DNA of 64,000 bases, taken from Bacillota bacterium. GTDB taxonomy: Bacteria > Bacillota > Clostridia > Christensenellales > SZUA-584. The position numbers were made by a program, and so were the translations under genes. Shown here piece by piece: positions 53,201-61,516 of this stretch. The stretch's first letter is position 1. Every line of letters begins with the position of its first letter. Location of the stretch: assembly GCA_023436115.1 (NCBI GenBank), contig JAEZKQ010000010.1:62001-126000 (forward strand). Reading direction: 5' to 3'. The notes under the pieces were generated by a model. The model was not told the origin of the DNA. It searched no databases and saw only the letters and a program-made list of their open reading frames with translations.

Positions 53201-53788
53201 ATGCGACGGATATACGGCGCATGGATCAATTGCGCCTTACTCAGTGAATTTTTATCAAGCCTAAGCGATATGCGGCGCGCACAAAAGAAAGGGCAGATCG
53301 ATAAAGCGTTTGTCAAACGGATCATGCTGGCCGTGACGCATGTGAACGGATGTAAGCTGTGCAGTTGGTTCCATACCAAAGAAGCGCTGAAGCTGGGTAT
53401 GACCGAAAAGGAGATCGCAGAGCTGCTGGACGGTGATATATCGGATGCACCTAAGGATGAGGCTGTGGCGCTTGTCTTTGCGCAGCATTATGCCGATACG
53501 TTGGGGAATGTGGATAACGCGGCATGGCTGCGCGTGGTGCAAACATACGGCACCGATAAAGCGCTGGCAATACGCGCCTGCGTCTGCATGATTATGGCGG
53601 GCAACGCTCAGGGTAATATCTGGGGCGCTCTGGCATCGCGCTTTAAAGGAAAGCCTGAGCCGGACAGTAGTCTGTGGAAAGAAATCAGCGTTTTGGCCTG
53701 CGATATTTTTCTTGTGCCGTTTATGCTTGTTTGGGCGGCTTACCGCGAATTGATGCGAAGGCTCATCCCAAGCCCCTATAATATTTAA
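53201..53788 (+). CDS. Carboxymuconolactone decarboxylase/AhpD-like protein
   Basis: The 195-residue protein has an AhpD-like core with the redox motif NGCKLCSWFHTKEALKLG near residue 48 and GMTEKEIAELL. The C-terminal part contains a hydrophobic stretch (ISVLACDIFLVPFMLVWAAY) that could be a membrane helix, which is unusual for the family. It may act as a thiol-dependent reductase. GGAGG lies about 6 bases before the ATG. Confidence 0.82.
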   Translation: MRRIYGAWINCALLSEFLSSLSDMRRAQKKGQIDKAFVKRIMLAVTHVNGCKLCSWFHTKEALKLGMTEKEIAELLDGDISDAPKDEAVALVFAQHYADTLGNVDNAAWLRVVQTYGTDKALAIRACVCMIMAGNAQGNIWGALASRFKGKPEPDSSLWKEISVLACDIFLVPFMLVWAAYRELMRRLIPSPYNI

Positions 53789-53895
53789 ATTAGCGGTCTT
53801 ATTTTAATGAATTCTGGAAAAAAATTTGTGTCTAACCGGATTCTTGTTTTCCCGTCCTGCCCCGGTGGTATAATATCGGCGAAAGGAGATGTGAT

Positions 53896-55281
53896 ATGGC
53901 AGTTGAGTATGCTTGCATTGTACCGCATCCGCCGCTGATTATTCCTGCGGTGGGAAAAGGAGAAGAGAAAAAAATAGGAGCCACGGTGAGCGCTTTGACA
54001 CAGGTGGCCAAAGATATTGCGCGGATTGCCCCGGAAACCATTATCGTCGCGTCACCGCATTCGGTGATGTATGGAGACTATATCCACATCTCGCCGGGAG
54101 AGAGCTCTCAAGGCAGCTTTGAGCATTTTGGCGCACCGGCAGTTCGTTTTGAAAAGAATTACGACAGCAAATTTGTGAGTGCGTTGTGCGATGCCGCGAC
54201 AAAGCGCAGCATCAGCGCAGGTACACTCGGAGAAAAAGACTGGCATCTCGACCACGGCACAATGGTGCCGCTGCACTTTATCGATCAATATTATACCAAT
54301 TATCGTCTCGTGCGCGTTTCAATATCAGGCTTATCATTTTTGGAACATTACCGCTTTGGTATGTGCATTGCAGAGGTGGCCCAAAAATTGGGGCGAAAGG
54401 CTGTGTTTGTGGCCAGCGGTGATCTATCGCATAAGCTTTCAAATGAAGGACCCTATGGCTATACCGCTGAAGGTCCGGCATTTGATAAACAAGTGACACA
54501 GGCTATTGAGACGGGAGAATTTGATCGTTTGCTGGAATTTGACGAAGGTTTCTGCGAGGCTGCGGCTGAATGCGGGCTGCGCGCTTTCATTGAATTGGCG
54601 GGCGTGGTGGATGGACGAAAAGTGCTGCCCGATTCCTTCTCGTATGAGGGGCCTTTTGGCGTCGGCTATGGGGTTTGCGGCTACGAAGTGCTGGACTGCG
54701 ATGAAAGCCGCCGCTTTGGCGACATCTATGAGAAGGCTCAGATGGTGAAGCTTGCACAGACAAAAGCAAACGAGGACGCTTATGTCCGTCTTGCGAGACT
54801 GTCGCTGGAAACCTATGTGAAGACGGGAAAACCGGCAGATCTGCCTGCGGGGCTGCCGGAGGAAATGCTTAACGCGCGTGCAGGCGTTTTTGTATCTTTG
54901 AAAAAAGACGGCAGACTGCGCGGCTGTATCGGCACGATCGCGCCATCGGCATCCAGTATTGCCGAGGAGATCATGCGGAATGCCATAAGCGCAGGTACGG
55001 GAGACCTCAGGTTCGATGTGGTGACGGAGGACGAACTTGATTCGCTCGTGTACAGCGTGGATGTATTGGGCGAACCTGAACCCATTTCGTCGATGGATGA
55101 ACTCGATGAGGAGCGCTACGGCGTGATTGTGAGCAAAGGCCAGCGCTGCGGTCTGCTGCTTCCCAATCTTTCGGGCGTAAACAGCCCGCAGCAGCAGGTG
55201 AACATTGCGTTGCAAAAGGCACACATATCTCGGAACGAAAAGTATATGATGGAACGCTTTGAGGTGGTGCGGCATAAATGA
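53896..55281 (+). CDS. AmmeMemoRadiSam proteins B and A fused (LigB-like plus AMMECR1)
   Basis: The 461-residue protein joins two domains. Residues 1-265 resemble class III extradiol dioxygenases (CIVPHPPLIIPAVGKGE; SPHSVMYGDYIHI; LDHGTMVPLHF; VASGDLSHKL), with histidines at the expected metal sites. Residues 290-460 form an AMMECR1 domain with the conserved LRGCIGTIAPSASSIAEEI and FVSLKKDGRLRG. The third system part, a radical SAM protein, is the next gene (ATGA overlap). The system is named from co-occurrence of these three domains; its reaction is unknown. GAAAGGAG precedes the ATG. Confidence 0.9.
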   Translation: MAVEYACIVPHPPLIIPAVGKGEEKKIGATVSALTQVAKDIARIAPETIIVASPHSVMYGDYIHISPGESSQGSFEHFGAPAVRFEKNYDSKFVSALCDAATKRSISAGTLGEKDWHLDHGTMVPLHFIDQYYTNYRLVRVSISGLSFLEHYRFGMCIAEVAQKLGRKAVFVASGDLSHKLSNEGPYGYTAEGPAFDKQVTQAIETGEFDRLLEFDEGFCEAAAECGLRAFIELAGVVDGRKVLPDSFSYEGPFGVGYGVCGYEVLDCDESRRFGDIYEKAQMVKLAQTKANEDAYVRLARLSLETYVKTGKPADLPAGLPEEMLNARAGVFVSLKKDGRLRGCIGTIAPSASSIAEEIMRNAISAGTGDLRFDVVTEDELDSLVYSVDVLGEPEPISSMDELDEERYGVIVSKGQRCGLLLPNLSGVNSPQQQVNIALQKAHISRNEKYMMERFEVVRHK

Positions 55282-56102
55282 GCACAAAACGGTGTGATGT
55301 CTGTCCTCACGGCTGCGTTCTAAAAGACGGTCAGACGGGACTATGCTGCGCAAGAAGCAACTACGGCGGTGAGATACGCGTGAACAACTACGGCCGTATC
55401 ACCGCAATGGCGCTTGACCCTATAGAAAAAAAGCCGCTCTATCAATTCTTTCCCGGGAGCATGATACTCTCTGTGGGCAGTTACGGATGCAACTTGGCCT
55501 GCCCGTTTTGCCAGAACCATGAGATCGCTGTGGGTGACGGCGCCAGTGCGGGGGCGGTCTACTTGTCTCCGGAATCTCTGCTGCAAAGGGCGCTGTCTGT
55601 GCCCGAGAGCATAGGTGTGGCTTTCACCTATAACGAGCCGCTCGTCGGCTACGAATATGTACGCGATTGCGCAAAGCTATTAAAGGCCAACGGCCAAAAG
55701 ACCGTGCTGGTGACCAACGGCTATGTCAACGAAGAACCGCTTAAAAAACTGCTGCCGCTTATTGATGCCATGAATATTGATTTAAAGGGCTTCACCGAGG
55801 ACTATTATAAAAAACTCAAAGGCCATATTGAGCCAGTCAAACGTGCTATAGAAACGGCGGTCAAGAACTGCCATGTGGAGGTGACCACGCTGATCGTGCC
55901 CGGAGAAAACGACAGCGAAGACGATATGCGGCGCGAGAGTGAATGGCTCGCAAGTATCGACAAGTCTATTCCTTTGCATATATCACGTTTTTTCCCGCGC
56001 TATCACATGAGCGGCGAGCAACCCACGCCCGTCAAAACTGTTTATGCACTGGCCGATGTCGCTCGAAAAGTGCTCACTAGCGTTTATACTGGCAACTGCT
56101 AG
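55278..56102 (+). CDS. AmmeMemoRadiSam radical SAM enzyme
   Basis: The 274-residue protein has the CxxxCxxC motif in SYGCNLACPFCQNHEIAVG near residue 71, which binds the 4Fe-4S cluster for S-adenosylmethionine cleavage. It also has an N-terminal cysteine cluster (CDVCPHGCVLKDGQTGLC, residues 5-22) that could bind metal. Other matching blocks are GVAFTYNEPLVGYEYV, LVTNGYVNEEPL and DAMNIDLKGF, typical of pyruvate-formate-lyase-activating-enzyme relatives. It starts inside the stop of the LigB-AMMECR1 gene, so the two are co-translated. The substrate is unknown. Confidence 0.93.
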   Translation: MSTKRCDVCPHGCVLKDGQTGLCCARSNYGGEIRVNNYGRITAMALDPIEKKPLYQFFPGSMILSVGSYGCNLACPFCQNHEIAVGDGASAGAVYLSPESLLQRALSVPESIGVAFTYNEPLVGYEYVRDCAKLLKANGQKTVLVTNGYVNEEPLKKLLPLIDAMNIDLKGFTEDYYKKLKGHIEPVKRAIETAVKNCHVEVTTLIVPGENDSEDDMRRESEWLASIDKSIPLHISRFFPRYHMSGEQPTPVKTVYALADVARKVLTSVYTGNC

Positions 56103-56250
56103 GCTGCTCTAGGTGCACGGAAAGCCTTGGTATCTGTCGGTGCTTGAAAAAATATACTGCATACTATAACTAAATATTCTCAACGCGTGATACCCTAATA
56201 AGCAATATAACATCCTTTTGACTCCTGCACCTATTTTGGAGGAATGCATT

Positions 56251-56961
56251 ATGCAAGTAAAAAAACTTTTGACGATGCTACTTTCAATTCTTCTTTTGAC
56301 TGTCTTCCTATGCGGCTGCTTGCAGAAAGAGGAAGATGTCGCGCAGGCGCAGCTTTCGGATTATCCGCAGTTTGTGGAAGTCCCGTTGATCCGCCAGGGA
56401 ACGACATATTCCTGCGGCATTGCAGCCATGCACAGTCTTTTGCGATGGGCCTCCTACGATTGGGATATTAACGACGAATATCTTATGGAGGATTGCGGCA
56501 CAACGAGAGAAAACGGAACCACCTACCAGAGCATACTGGCTTATATACAGAAAACAGGAGAACTCGAGGTGACCTGGCAGGAGGAAATGACCGCCGAGGA
56601 ATTGAAAAAAGTCATCAATAACGGCGGTGTTGTTATGATGCCCTTGCAGGCGTGGGAATACAAGGAAACCTCCCCGGATGAATGGGTCTCGTTTGACGCA
56701 GAGGACTACCGGGATTACTGGGCAAGCGGACATTGGGTGATTGCCTGCGGCTACAACGACAGCGGTGTGCTGTTTATGGACCCCGGAACGGCAGGGTGCT
56801 ACACCGCCATGACATGGGCAGATATGGAAATCCGCTGGCACGACAGCCCGGACTACATAGACGACAATACCCCATTTATCAAATACGAGCATTGCGGCAT
56901 GGTGGTTTATAAGACCGGAACAGAGGAATATGACCGGCAGGTTGTACAGCCTCTCGGCTAA
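56251..56961 (+). CDS. Lipoprotein with C39-like peptidase domain
   Basis: The 236-residue protein has a lipoprotein signal (LLLTVFLCGC, lipid on the cysteine near residue 23). The domain that follows has a papain-like triad: TTYSCGIAAMHSLLRW with the cysteine near residue 55, GHWVIACGYN with the histidine near residue 160, and LFMDPGTAGCYT with the aspartate near 175. This matches the C39-like family. It should sit on the outer face of the membrane, possibly processing a peptide or acting in the cell envelope. GGAGGA lies 7 bases before the ATG. Confidence 0.8.
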   Translation: MQVKKLLTMLLSILLLTVFLCGCLQKEEDVAQAQLSDYPQFVEVPLIRQGTTYSCGIAAMHSLLRWASYDWDINDEYLMEDCGTTRENGTTYQSILAYIQKTGELEVTWQEEMTAEELKKVINNGGVVMMPLQAWEYKETSPDEWVSFDAEDYRDYWASGHWVIACGYNDSGVLFMDPGTAGCYTAMTWADMEIRWHDSPDYIDDNTPFIKYEHCGMVVYKTGTEEYDRQVVQPLG

Positions 56962-57182
56962 CATGGGGGCTGCACCCTGTACCGTATGGATATGCTCTTG
57001 ATGACAGTGCGCTGCTGTTACCTGCCCGATGGAGCGTGCAGCCCGCGCCGCGTTCAAATAATTTGAATGTGGTTCCTTAAGCACCTTCACAACCCGCGTG
57101 AGGATGCTCTTTAAACAGCTTACTGTTTGATTTTCCCACACAAATCACAACACTTTTCCCAGTCAAATGAGACTCCAAAAGA

Positions 57183-57211
57183 TTGAAAATATTACCGTAT
57201 GCTGATATAAT
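57183..57211 (+). promoter_or_regulatory. Promoter of the zinc-ribbon operon
   Basis: TTGAAA (57183-57188), 17-base spacer, TATAAT (57206-57211), then AAAGGAG at 57228-57234. Confidence 0.8.
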
Positions 57212-57244
57212 CACAATATATGGACGTAAAGGAGAGCATCAGCC

Positions 57245-58396
57245 TTGGATGAGTCGCCGGAAGTTAAGCCATTGATCGTTGCAAAGCTTTGTTATACGTG
57301 CGGCAGTGACAAGCGTGAAAAAACAAGCGCTCAATTATTCGATGATTTTCTTATATTGTCCGGCCCGGGTTTTAACCGAAGAATAAAGCTCAATACCATT
57401 TCCGGCGTGAGCGCGGCGGACTACCACATTGATGTGACCATGCCCAAGGGCAACGTAACGCTCTCGCAAATCGGGCATCTCTATGAAGATTTTGTGCGCC
57501 ATTTTGTGCGCGCTTACAACGAAATTATTTTTAAAGAATCGCTGATGAGCGAAGCTGTTCATTATGAAACAAAGGGTCAGTATATATCTCCCGCCGGGGA
57601 GATAAGCGCGGCAGCGTTTCGCATTTGTGAAACGGCGCTTGTGATACTGCCCGAAACGCACGCGCTGGTGCGCATACCCTTTTGCCTTGTAACTGCTGTG
57701 AAAAACGAGCCCTACCGTTTTACGATTTCCGATAAGGGCGGCCGACAGTATGTGCTGCAAAAGCTGGGGTTTTCCACGGACGATTTTCTGCGTGAATATA
57801 AGCAGCGTGAGGCGGAACTCGTCCGTCTTACGAAAGAAAAGCTCAGCGCTATCGCACCCGCCGACGATGAACTGGCGCTGCTCATGATGGAAGGGCTTGT
57901 GACCCCCATAACGGACATTCGCGGTGTATCTGCCGCTTTTGCCGATGCGCTGGAAAGAAAGCTGACTGAGCAAATGCCTGAGGAATACGGCTATTTAAAG
58001 TCGGTATCGGAAGCGATGGCTGTGGGAATAAAACGGGGACTCATGGGCGACTTGACGGGGGAGAGCATCATACTGCTGGCGCAGGCAGGCAGCAGAGTCA
58101 TTATGGAAAGCCTCGGAGGGTCAGCCGCCGCGACATATGTGTTTCAGATGAACCAGCCGTGGCTTTCGTTTTTGCCCGCGTTCAACGAAAGCATGCTTGC
58201 CGTGAATTTTCGGCGCGAACCGATCTATTTAAGCGACGAAGCGCTGTTAACCGGAAAGTATGAAGCATATCACAATGCGCTGACCCGATGCCAAGCACTG
58301 GTGAACCTGCGCACGCAGTATAAGGGAAGAGTGGCCCACAGCGGCTTTGAGGCATGGAAGCGCTCTCTTGACGCATATTTAAATAACGGAGGATAG
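57245..58396 (+). CDS. Uncharacterised protein with two PH-like segments, first gene of the zinc-ribbon operon
   Basis: I do not recognise this 383-residue protein. Residues 1-95 and 100-200 both look like beta-rich segments closed by a helix (for example TSAQLFDDFLILSGPGFNRR then LYEDFVRHFVRAYNEI; ICETALVILPETHALVRIPF then STDDFLREYKQREAELV). This is reminiscent of tandem PH-like domains and is inference only. The remainder is mostly helical. There is no signal peptide or membrane helix. Translation starts at TTG 57245, 10 bases after AAAGGAG. Two zinc-ribbon genes follow at 3-base gaps. Confidence 0.7.
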   Translation: MDESPEVKPLIVAKLCYTCGSDKREKTSAQLFDDFLILSGPGFNRRIKLNTISGVSAADYHIDVTMPKGNVTLSQIGHLYEDFVRHFVRAYNEIIFKESLMSEAVHYETKGQYISPAGEISAAAFRICETALVILPETHALVRIPFCLVTAVKNEPYRFTISDKGGRQYVLQKLGFSTDDFLREYKQREAELVRLTKEKLSAIAPADDELALLMMEGLVTPITDIRGVSAAFADALERKLTEQMPEEYGYLKSVSEAMAVGIKRGLMGDLTGESIILLAQAGSRVIMESLGGSAAATYVFQMNQPWLSFLPAFNESMLAVNFRREPIYLSDEALLTGKYEAYHNALTRCQALVNLRTQYKGRVAHSGFEAWKRSLDAYLNNGG

Positions 58397-58399
58397 ACA

Positions 58400-58744
58400 A
58401 TGGCGGGATACGACAAACCGTGCATAGGGTGCGGAAACTTCATTGGCTACGACAGTCACTTTTGTCCGGTCTGCGGCAGGCAAAGTCCGTTTTATGACGC
58501 ATGCCCCGGCTGCAATAACGAGATCAAACGTGAGTGGCAGCGGTGTCCGTCGTGCGGGCGGGATCTTCACGTCGCATGTCCCTTTTGCGGTCAGACGACT
58601 TTTGTGGCTGACAAGTGCGACGCGTGTCACCAGTCGCTCATGATCAAATGTGAAAACAAGCTTTGCCAGGGACTGGTATTTTACCAGAATACAAAATGCA
58701 CACTGTGCGGCAAAAAGATAAAAGATAAAAGCAGGAGGAAATAA
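58400..58744 (+). CDS. Multi-zinc-ribbon protein
   Basis: The 114-residue protein is almost entirely zinc ribbons. It has CIGCGNF...CPVCGR, CPGCNNE...CPSCGR, CPFCGQ...CDACHQ and CENKLCQ...CTLCGK, about eight knuckles making four metal sites. Such proteins usually bind other proteins or nucleic acids. It lies 3 bases after the putative PH-like gene with GGAGGA overlapping its end, and 3 bases before the next zinc-ribbon gene. Confidence 0.75.
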   Translation: MAGYDKPCIGCGNFIGYDSHFCPVCGRQSPFYDACPGCNNEIKREWQRCPSCGRDLHVACPFCGQTTFVADKCDACHQSLMIKCENKLCQGLVFYQNTKCTLCGKKIKDKSRRK

Positions 58745-58747
58745 GAT

Positions 58748-59422
58748 ATGATGCAGGCATTCACACGCAATTACGAGGACAACAGCACGGACGCGGGGTT
58801 TCAGTTCACTTTTTATTGCGACCAGTGCCACGATGGTTTTCGGACATCATTTATTGAATCTCAGACATATAAAAAGGGTACGCTTTTCAAAGGCCTCACA
58901 CGCGGTATCGGTGCGGCGGCCAGTCTGTTTGGCGGCGGCGGTGTGCTGGGAAACCTGCACAGCGCGGCGTATCAGGGTGAGCATATTCTTTCAGAGCGCT
59001 TTGAAGGTATGTCGCCGGAATGGCATAAAGAGCATGAAAAAGCTTTCGCAATGGCACAGAACGAAGCTAAGCAGCATTTTCACCGCTGCCATAAGTGCAA
59101 TACATGGGTCTGCGATACCTGCTTTAACGATGAAGTGGGCTTGTGCTCCGAATGCGCGCCCCGCGCCAATGTGGAGATCGCAGCAGCCCGCGCGGACAAG
59201 ATGAAGCGCGATATCTGGGATAAAGCCGAGCAGACGCAGGTGTTCCAGGGCGAGATTGAGCAGAAAACAACTTTCTGCCCCAAATGCGGCAAGCCTGCGG
59301 GCCAGTCCAAATTCTGCACCAACTGCGGTACGAATCTGGCGCTTAATATCTGCCCCACTTGCGGTGCCGAGAATGACAAAAGCGTCCGTTTCTGCGGCGA
59401 GTGCGGTACAAAGCTAAAATAA
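58748..59422 (+). CDS. Zinc-ribbon protein with glycine-rich amphipathic segment
   Basis: The 224-residue protein has an N-terminal zinc knuckle (FYCDQCHDGF). A glycine/alanine-rich stretch (GLTRGIGAAASLFGGGGVLG, near residues 50-70) could insert in or contact a membrane. A central treble-clef-like cluster follows (CHKCNTWVCDTCFNDEVGLCSEC), then a coiled-coil-like helix and two C-terminal zinc ribbons (CPKCGKPA...CTNCGTNL, CPTCGAEN...CGECGTKL). I know of no function. It ends the operon, with a strong terminator after it. Confidence 0.75.
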   Translation: MMQAFTRNYEDNSTDAGFQFTFYCDQCHDGFRTSFIESQTYKKGTLFKGLTRGIGAAASLFGGGGVLGNLHSAAYQGEHILSERFEGMSPEWHKEHEKAFAMAQNEAKQHFHRCHKCNTWVCDTCFNDEVGLCSECAPRANVEIAAARADKMKRDIWDKAEQTQVFQGEIEQKTTFCPKCGKPAGQSKFCTNCGTNLALNICPTCGAENDKSVRFCGECGTKLK

Positions 59423-59437
59423 AAAGTTAGAGCTTCG

Positions 59438-59469
59438 CAGGCTGTCTGATCGGTTCAGGCAGCCTGTTT
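59438..59469 (+). terminator. Terminator of the zinc-ribbon operon
   Basis: A 12-bp stem CAGGCTGTCTGA / TCAGGCAGCCTG (one G-T pair) around 5 bases, then TTT. It also marks the left edge of the AT-rich segment. Confidence 0.75.
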
Positions 59470-59539
59470 GCATCAATATAATAAAAAACAACGGTATTAT
59501 CCCACTACGTACAGTAAAATAGAGAAAGGAATTTAGAGT

Positions 59540-59662
59540 ATGATAATTAGTACATCTTTTTTTATTTCAGATGAAAACGCAAGTAAGATTAAAAAATTAC
59601 TTGATGCTGGAATTAGTATTGAAGATATAGCCGAGAATTATTCTGTTCTTAAGTTGTTTTAA
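59540..59662 (+). CDS. Hypothetical 40-residue protein, tail-to-tail with the next gene
   Basis: A 41-codon frame begins MIISTSFFISDENASKIKKL and contains LLDAGISIEDIAENYSV, which resembles a helix-turn-helix half. AGAAAGGA lies about 10 bases upstream. Its last 14 bases overlap the convergent gene at 59649. It may be a real tiny gene or the 5' end of a larger gene cut off by a neighbour's insertion. Confidence 0.4.
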   Translation: MIISTSFFISDENASKIKKLLDAGISIEDIAENYSVLKLF

Positions 59663-59873
59663 ACACTTTTTTCAATTCTTTTATATAATCAGCTTTAGCT
59701 TTTTCGATCAACTTTTCAGTATTAACATTTGCTGTATATCCACATTCACATGTAAATTTTAGGTATTCATTATTAAGTACATCTTCTTGGGTGTAATTAT
59801 GTGAAATTTCTTCATTACACTCTGGGCAACTTATTAACAAACCAACTGGTACTTCAAAATAATCTTTAGACAT
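59649..59873 (-). CDS. Small zinc-finger-like protein
   Basis: The 74-residue protein starts MSKDYFEVPVGLLISCPEC, 7 bases after GGAGG. It has a possible four-cysteine site (CPECNEEI...CECGYTA) and a lysine-rich helical tail. No function is known. Base composition is far more AT-rich than in genes left of 59.4 kb. Confidence 0.6.
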   Translation of the reverse strand: MSKDYFEVPVGLLISCPECNEEISHNYTQEDVLNNEYLKFTCECGYTANVNTEKLIEKAKADYIKELKKVFKTT

Positions 59874-59947
59874 TTTAAACCTCCATACATTTATTTGTTT
59901 CTGAATTATCACATCATATACTTATACTACACGAAAGGAAACTAACA

Positions 59948-60055
59948 ATGAGTCAATTAATATTTGGCGGTATTATATTTACGCCTTATCAAAAAGATGA
60001 TTTGAAAACAATTTTATTGAAACTTATTCGGAGCAAAACCCAATCTGACGTTTAG
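59948..60055 (+). CDS. Hypothetical 35-residue protein, tail-to-tail with the next gene
   Basis: A 36-codon frame (MSQLIFGGIIFTPYQKDDLK and 15 more) with AAAGGA 8 bases upstream. It overlaps the convergent 60024-60401 gene by 32 bases, repeating the layout of the pair before it. Confidence 0.35.
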   Translation: MSQLIFGGIIFTPYQKDDLKTILLKLIRSKTQSDV

Positions 60056-60401
60056 GACTATCTGGCTCTAGACGTTTCATCTTTATTAATACAAAACTAA
60101 TTTGGTTAACATGTTGAATTAGTTGTATCGGAGAGCCATCGTCTAATAAACCATAAAAATATATCAAGTAAGGATCTTTATACCCTATATTACTAATGGT
60201 AAATTTTATGATTTCGCCATATTGAACAAGTTTGATACCCACCTCTTCGTCTGGATTAATACTTTGATCAAAAGAAATTGTTTGTTTATAGATTTGTTTT
60301 GCAAGTATACTTGCAAAACCATTATCATGTTTTTTCTTTTCTTCAATACTTTTTGAAATCGCTTGGAAGTCAGGAAACTGATTCCTAAAATTATTATCCA
60401 T
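60024..60401 (-). CDS. DUF6173-like protein
   Basis: The 125-residue protein resembles the DUF6173 type in its second half: EEVGIKLVQYGEIIKFTISNIGY, DPYLIYFYGLLDDGSPIQLIQHV and PDSPKRQIGF. No function is known; such genes are often near phage or mobile DNA. GGAAGGA lies 7 bases before the ATG. The family name is from pattern memory. Confidence 0.6.
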   Translation of the reverse strand: MDNNFRNQFPDFQAISKSIEEKKKHDNGFASILAKQIYKQTISFDQSINPDEEVGIKLVQYGEIIKFTISNIGYKDPYLIYFYGLLDDGSPIQLIQHVNQISFVLIKMKRLEPDSPKRQIGFCSE

Positions 60402-60503
60402 ATTGCTATCCTTCCACAACATTTATTACCAACATTATAGAATATATTTACTTGTATTACAACAAAATGTGATATAAGATGTAGAAAAAGCGGAGCGAAA
60501 ACA

Positions 60504-60722
60504 ATGAAATTTGATTATGATGAATTTATAAATAGTGTTAAAGATTTGAGTGAAGAAGAGCAACATGTCCGTTGTCAAAGGGCAGCTTTAAACGCTGAAA
60601 ATTTGTTGAATACCAAATATATAGGGCAAAGGCGTAAAAACAACCCCGAACAGGTTGATCAACTTTTAGATTTCATAAGAAGACTAAAGAAGTATATTCA
60701 TGACCATCAATTATACTATTAA
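60504..60722 (+). CDS. Hypothetical small helical protein
   Basis: I do not recognise this 72-residue basic/acidic helical protein (MKFDYDEFINSVKDLSEEEQ; LDFIRRLKKYIHDHQLYY). GCGGAGCGAA precedes the ATG weakly. It lies 76 bases before the PemK-type gene on the same strand, so an antitoxin role is possible but there is no family match. Confidence 0.5.
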   Translation: MKFDYDEFINSVKDLSEEEQHVRCQRAALNAENLLNTKYIGQRRKNNPEQVDQLLDFIRRLKKYIHDHQLYY

Positions 60723-60743
60723 CTTTTATGTTATTTAATATAT

Positions 60744-60770
60744 TATCACACTATATTCAATATTGTGATA
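60744..60770 (+). promoter_or_regulatory. Inverted repeat before the PemK-type gene
   Basis: TATCACA-N13-TGTGATA (60744-60750, 60764-60770), overlapping a TATAAT at 60769-60774. It could be an operator for toxin-antitoxin autoregulation. Confidence 0.45.
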
Positions 60771-60798
60771 TAATGTGAAATATTTTGTTGGAGGATGT

Positions 60799-61452
60799 AT
60801 GGAAGAAATTAATCATCAGATGCTAGAGCAGTTAAAAGACAATCATGAATTAAAAAATGTAGATTGTTATAAAAATCAAGAATTGATGGTGCAATTTTTC
60901 TATCATAAGAACAATATTTTCAAATTCATAAAAGAGCGGTTTGATGTTTATCAATTAGCTTTATGGATTAAATCAAGAGAATTTTATATAAAAAGAAAAG
61001 AAACAAATTATGAACATGCGTATAAACCAAGAGATATTGTTTTAATTGATTTTGGCGACAATATGAAGAGTGAACTCTCTTATAAGCATCCTTGTGTTGT
61101 GATAAGAAATGATACTTATAATATATTTGTCGTACCATGTTCATCTAGTAAAATTAAAAAGGCAATAAATAAAAAGACTGGCAAGGAATATAACGAGTAT
61201 ATTATTGGTTATGAAACTGATGGTTTTAGTAAACCAACAGTACTTATTTTAAATAGTGCAAGATGGGTAAGTAAGTCTAGAATTATAGAACGAAAAGATG
61301 ATAAAATACCGAAACAAGTAACGCCTGACTTTTTTAAGAAATTATATGACAAATTATTTAGCTTCATCTTTGCATATAAAGACTTTAAGATTAACAAAAG
61401 AATAAATGATTTAGAGATGGAGATAATGTATTTGAATAATTACGATTCCTAA
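60799..61452 (+). CDS. Type II toxin-like protein with PemK/MazF domain
   Basis: The 217-residue protein has a helical N-terminal third, then the PemK/MazF-type core near residues 75-170: YKPRDIVLIDFGDNMKSELSYKHPCVVI, NIFVVPCSSSKIKKA, and KPTVLILNSARWVSKSRI. A helical tail follows. It is much longer than the solo MazF at 36532. No clear antitoxin is adjacent; the 72-residue gene upstream is the only candidate. The AT-rich composition fits recent transfer. The ATG at 60799 lies 4 bases after GGAGG. Confidence 0.75.
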   Translation: MEEINHQMLEQLKDNHELKNVDCYKNQELMVQFFYHKNNIFKFIKERFDVYQLALWIKSREFYIKRKETNYEHAYKPRDIVLIDFGDNMKSELSYKHPCVVIRNDTYNIFVVPCSSSKIKKAINKKTGKEYNEYIIGYETDGFSKPTVLILNSARWVSKSRIIERKDDKIPKQVTPDFFKKLYDKLFSFIFAYKDFKINKRINDLEMEIMYLNNYDS

Positions 61453-61481
61453 ATCTAAATTGATGAATCATGATTAAGTAT

Positions 61482-61510
61482 TTGACATATATTAATATAA
61501 GACTTATAAT
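61482..61510 (+). promoter_or_regulatory. Perfect promoter with no normal gene downstream
   Basis: TTGACA (61482-61487), 17-base spacer, TATAAT (61505-61510). The transcript would start near 61517. Confidence 0.75.
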
Positions 61511-61516
61511 TGGTTT

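Noticed and set aside
54439..55353. Minus-strand frame of 304 codons
   Set aside because: Antisense to the LigB-AMMECR1 gene; no start site or protein family match.
56308..57141. Minus-strand frame of 277 codons
   Set aside because: Antisense to the C39-like lipoprotein gene, whose signal peptide and catalytic triad are clear.
60504..61452. Calling the 72-residue gene the antitoxin of the PemK-type gene
   Set aside because: The order fits, but there is no DNA-binding or antitoxin motif; left as hypothetical.
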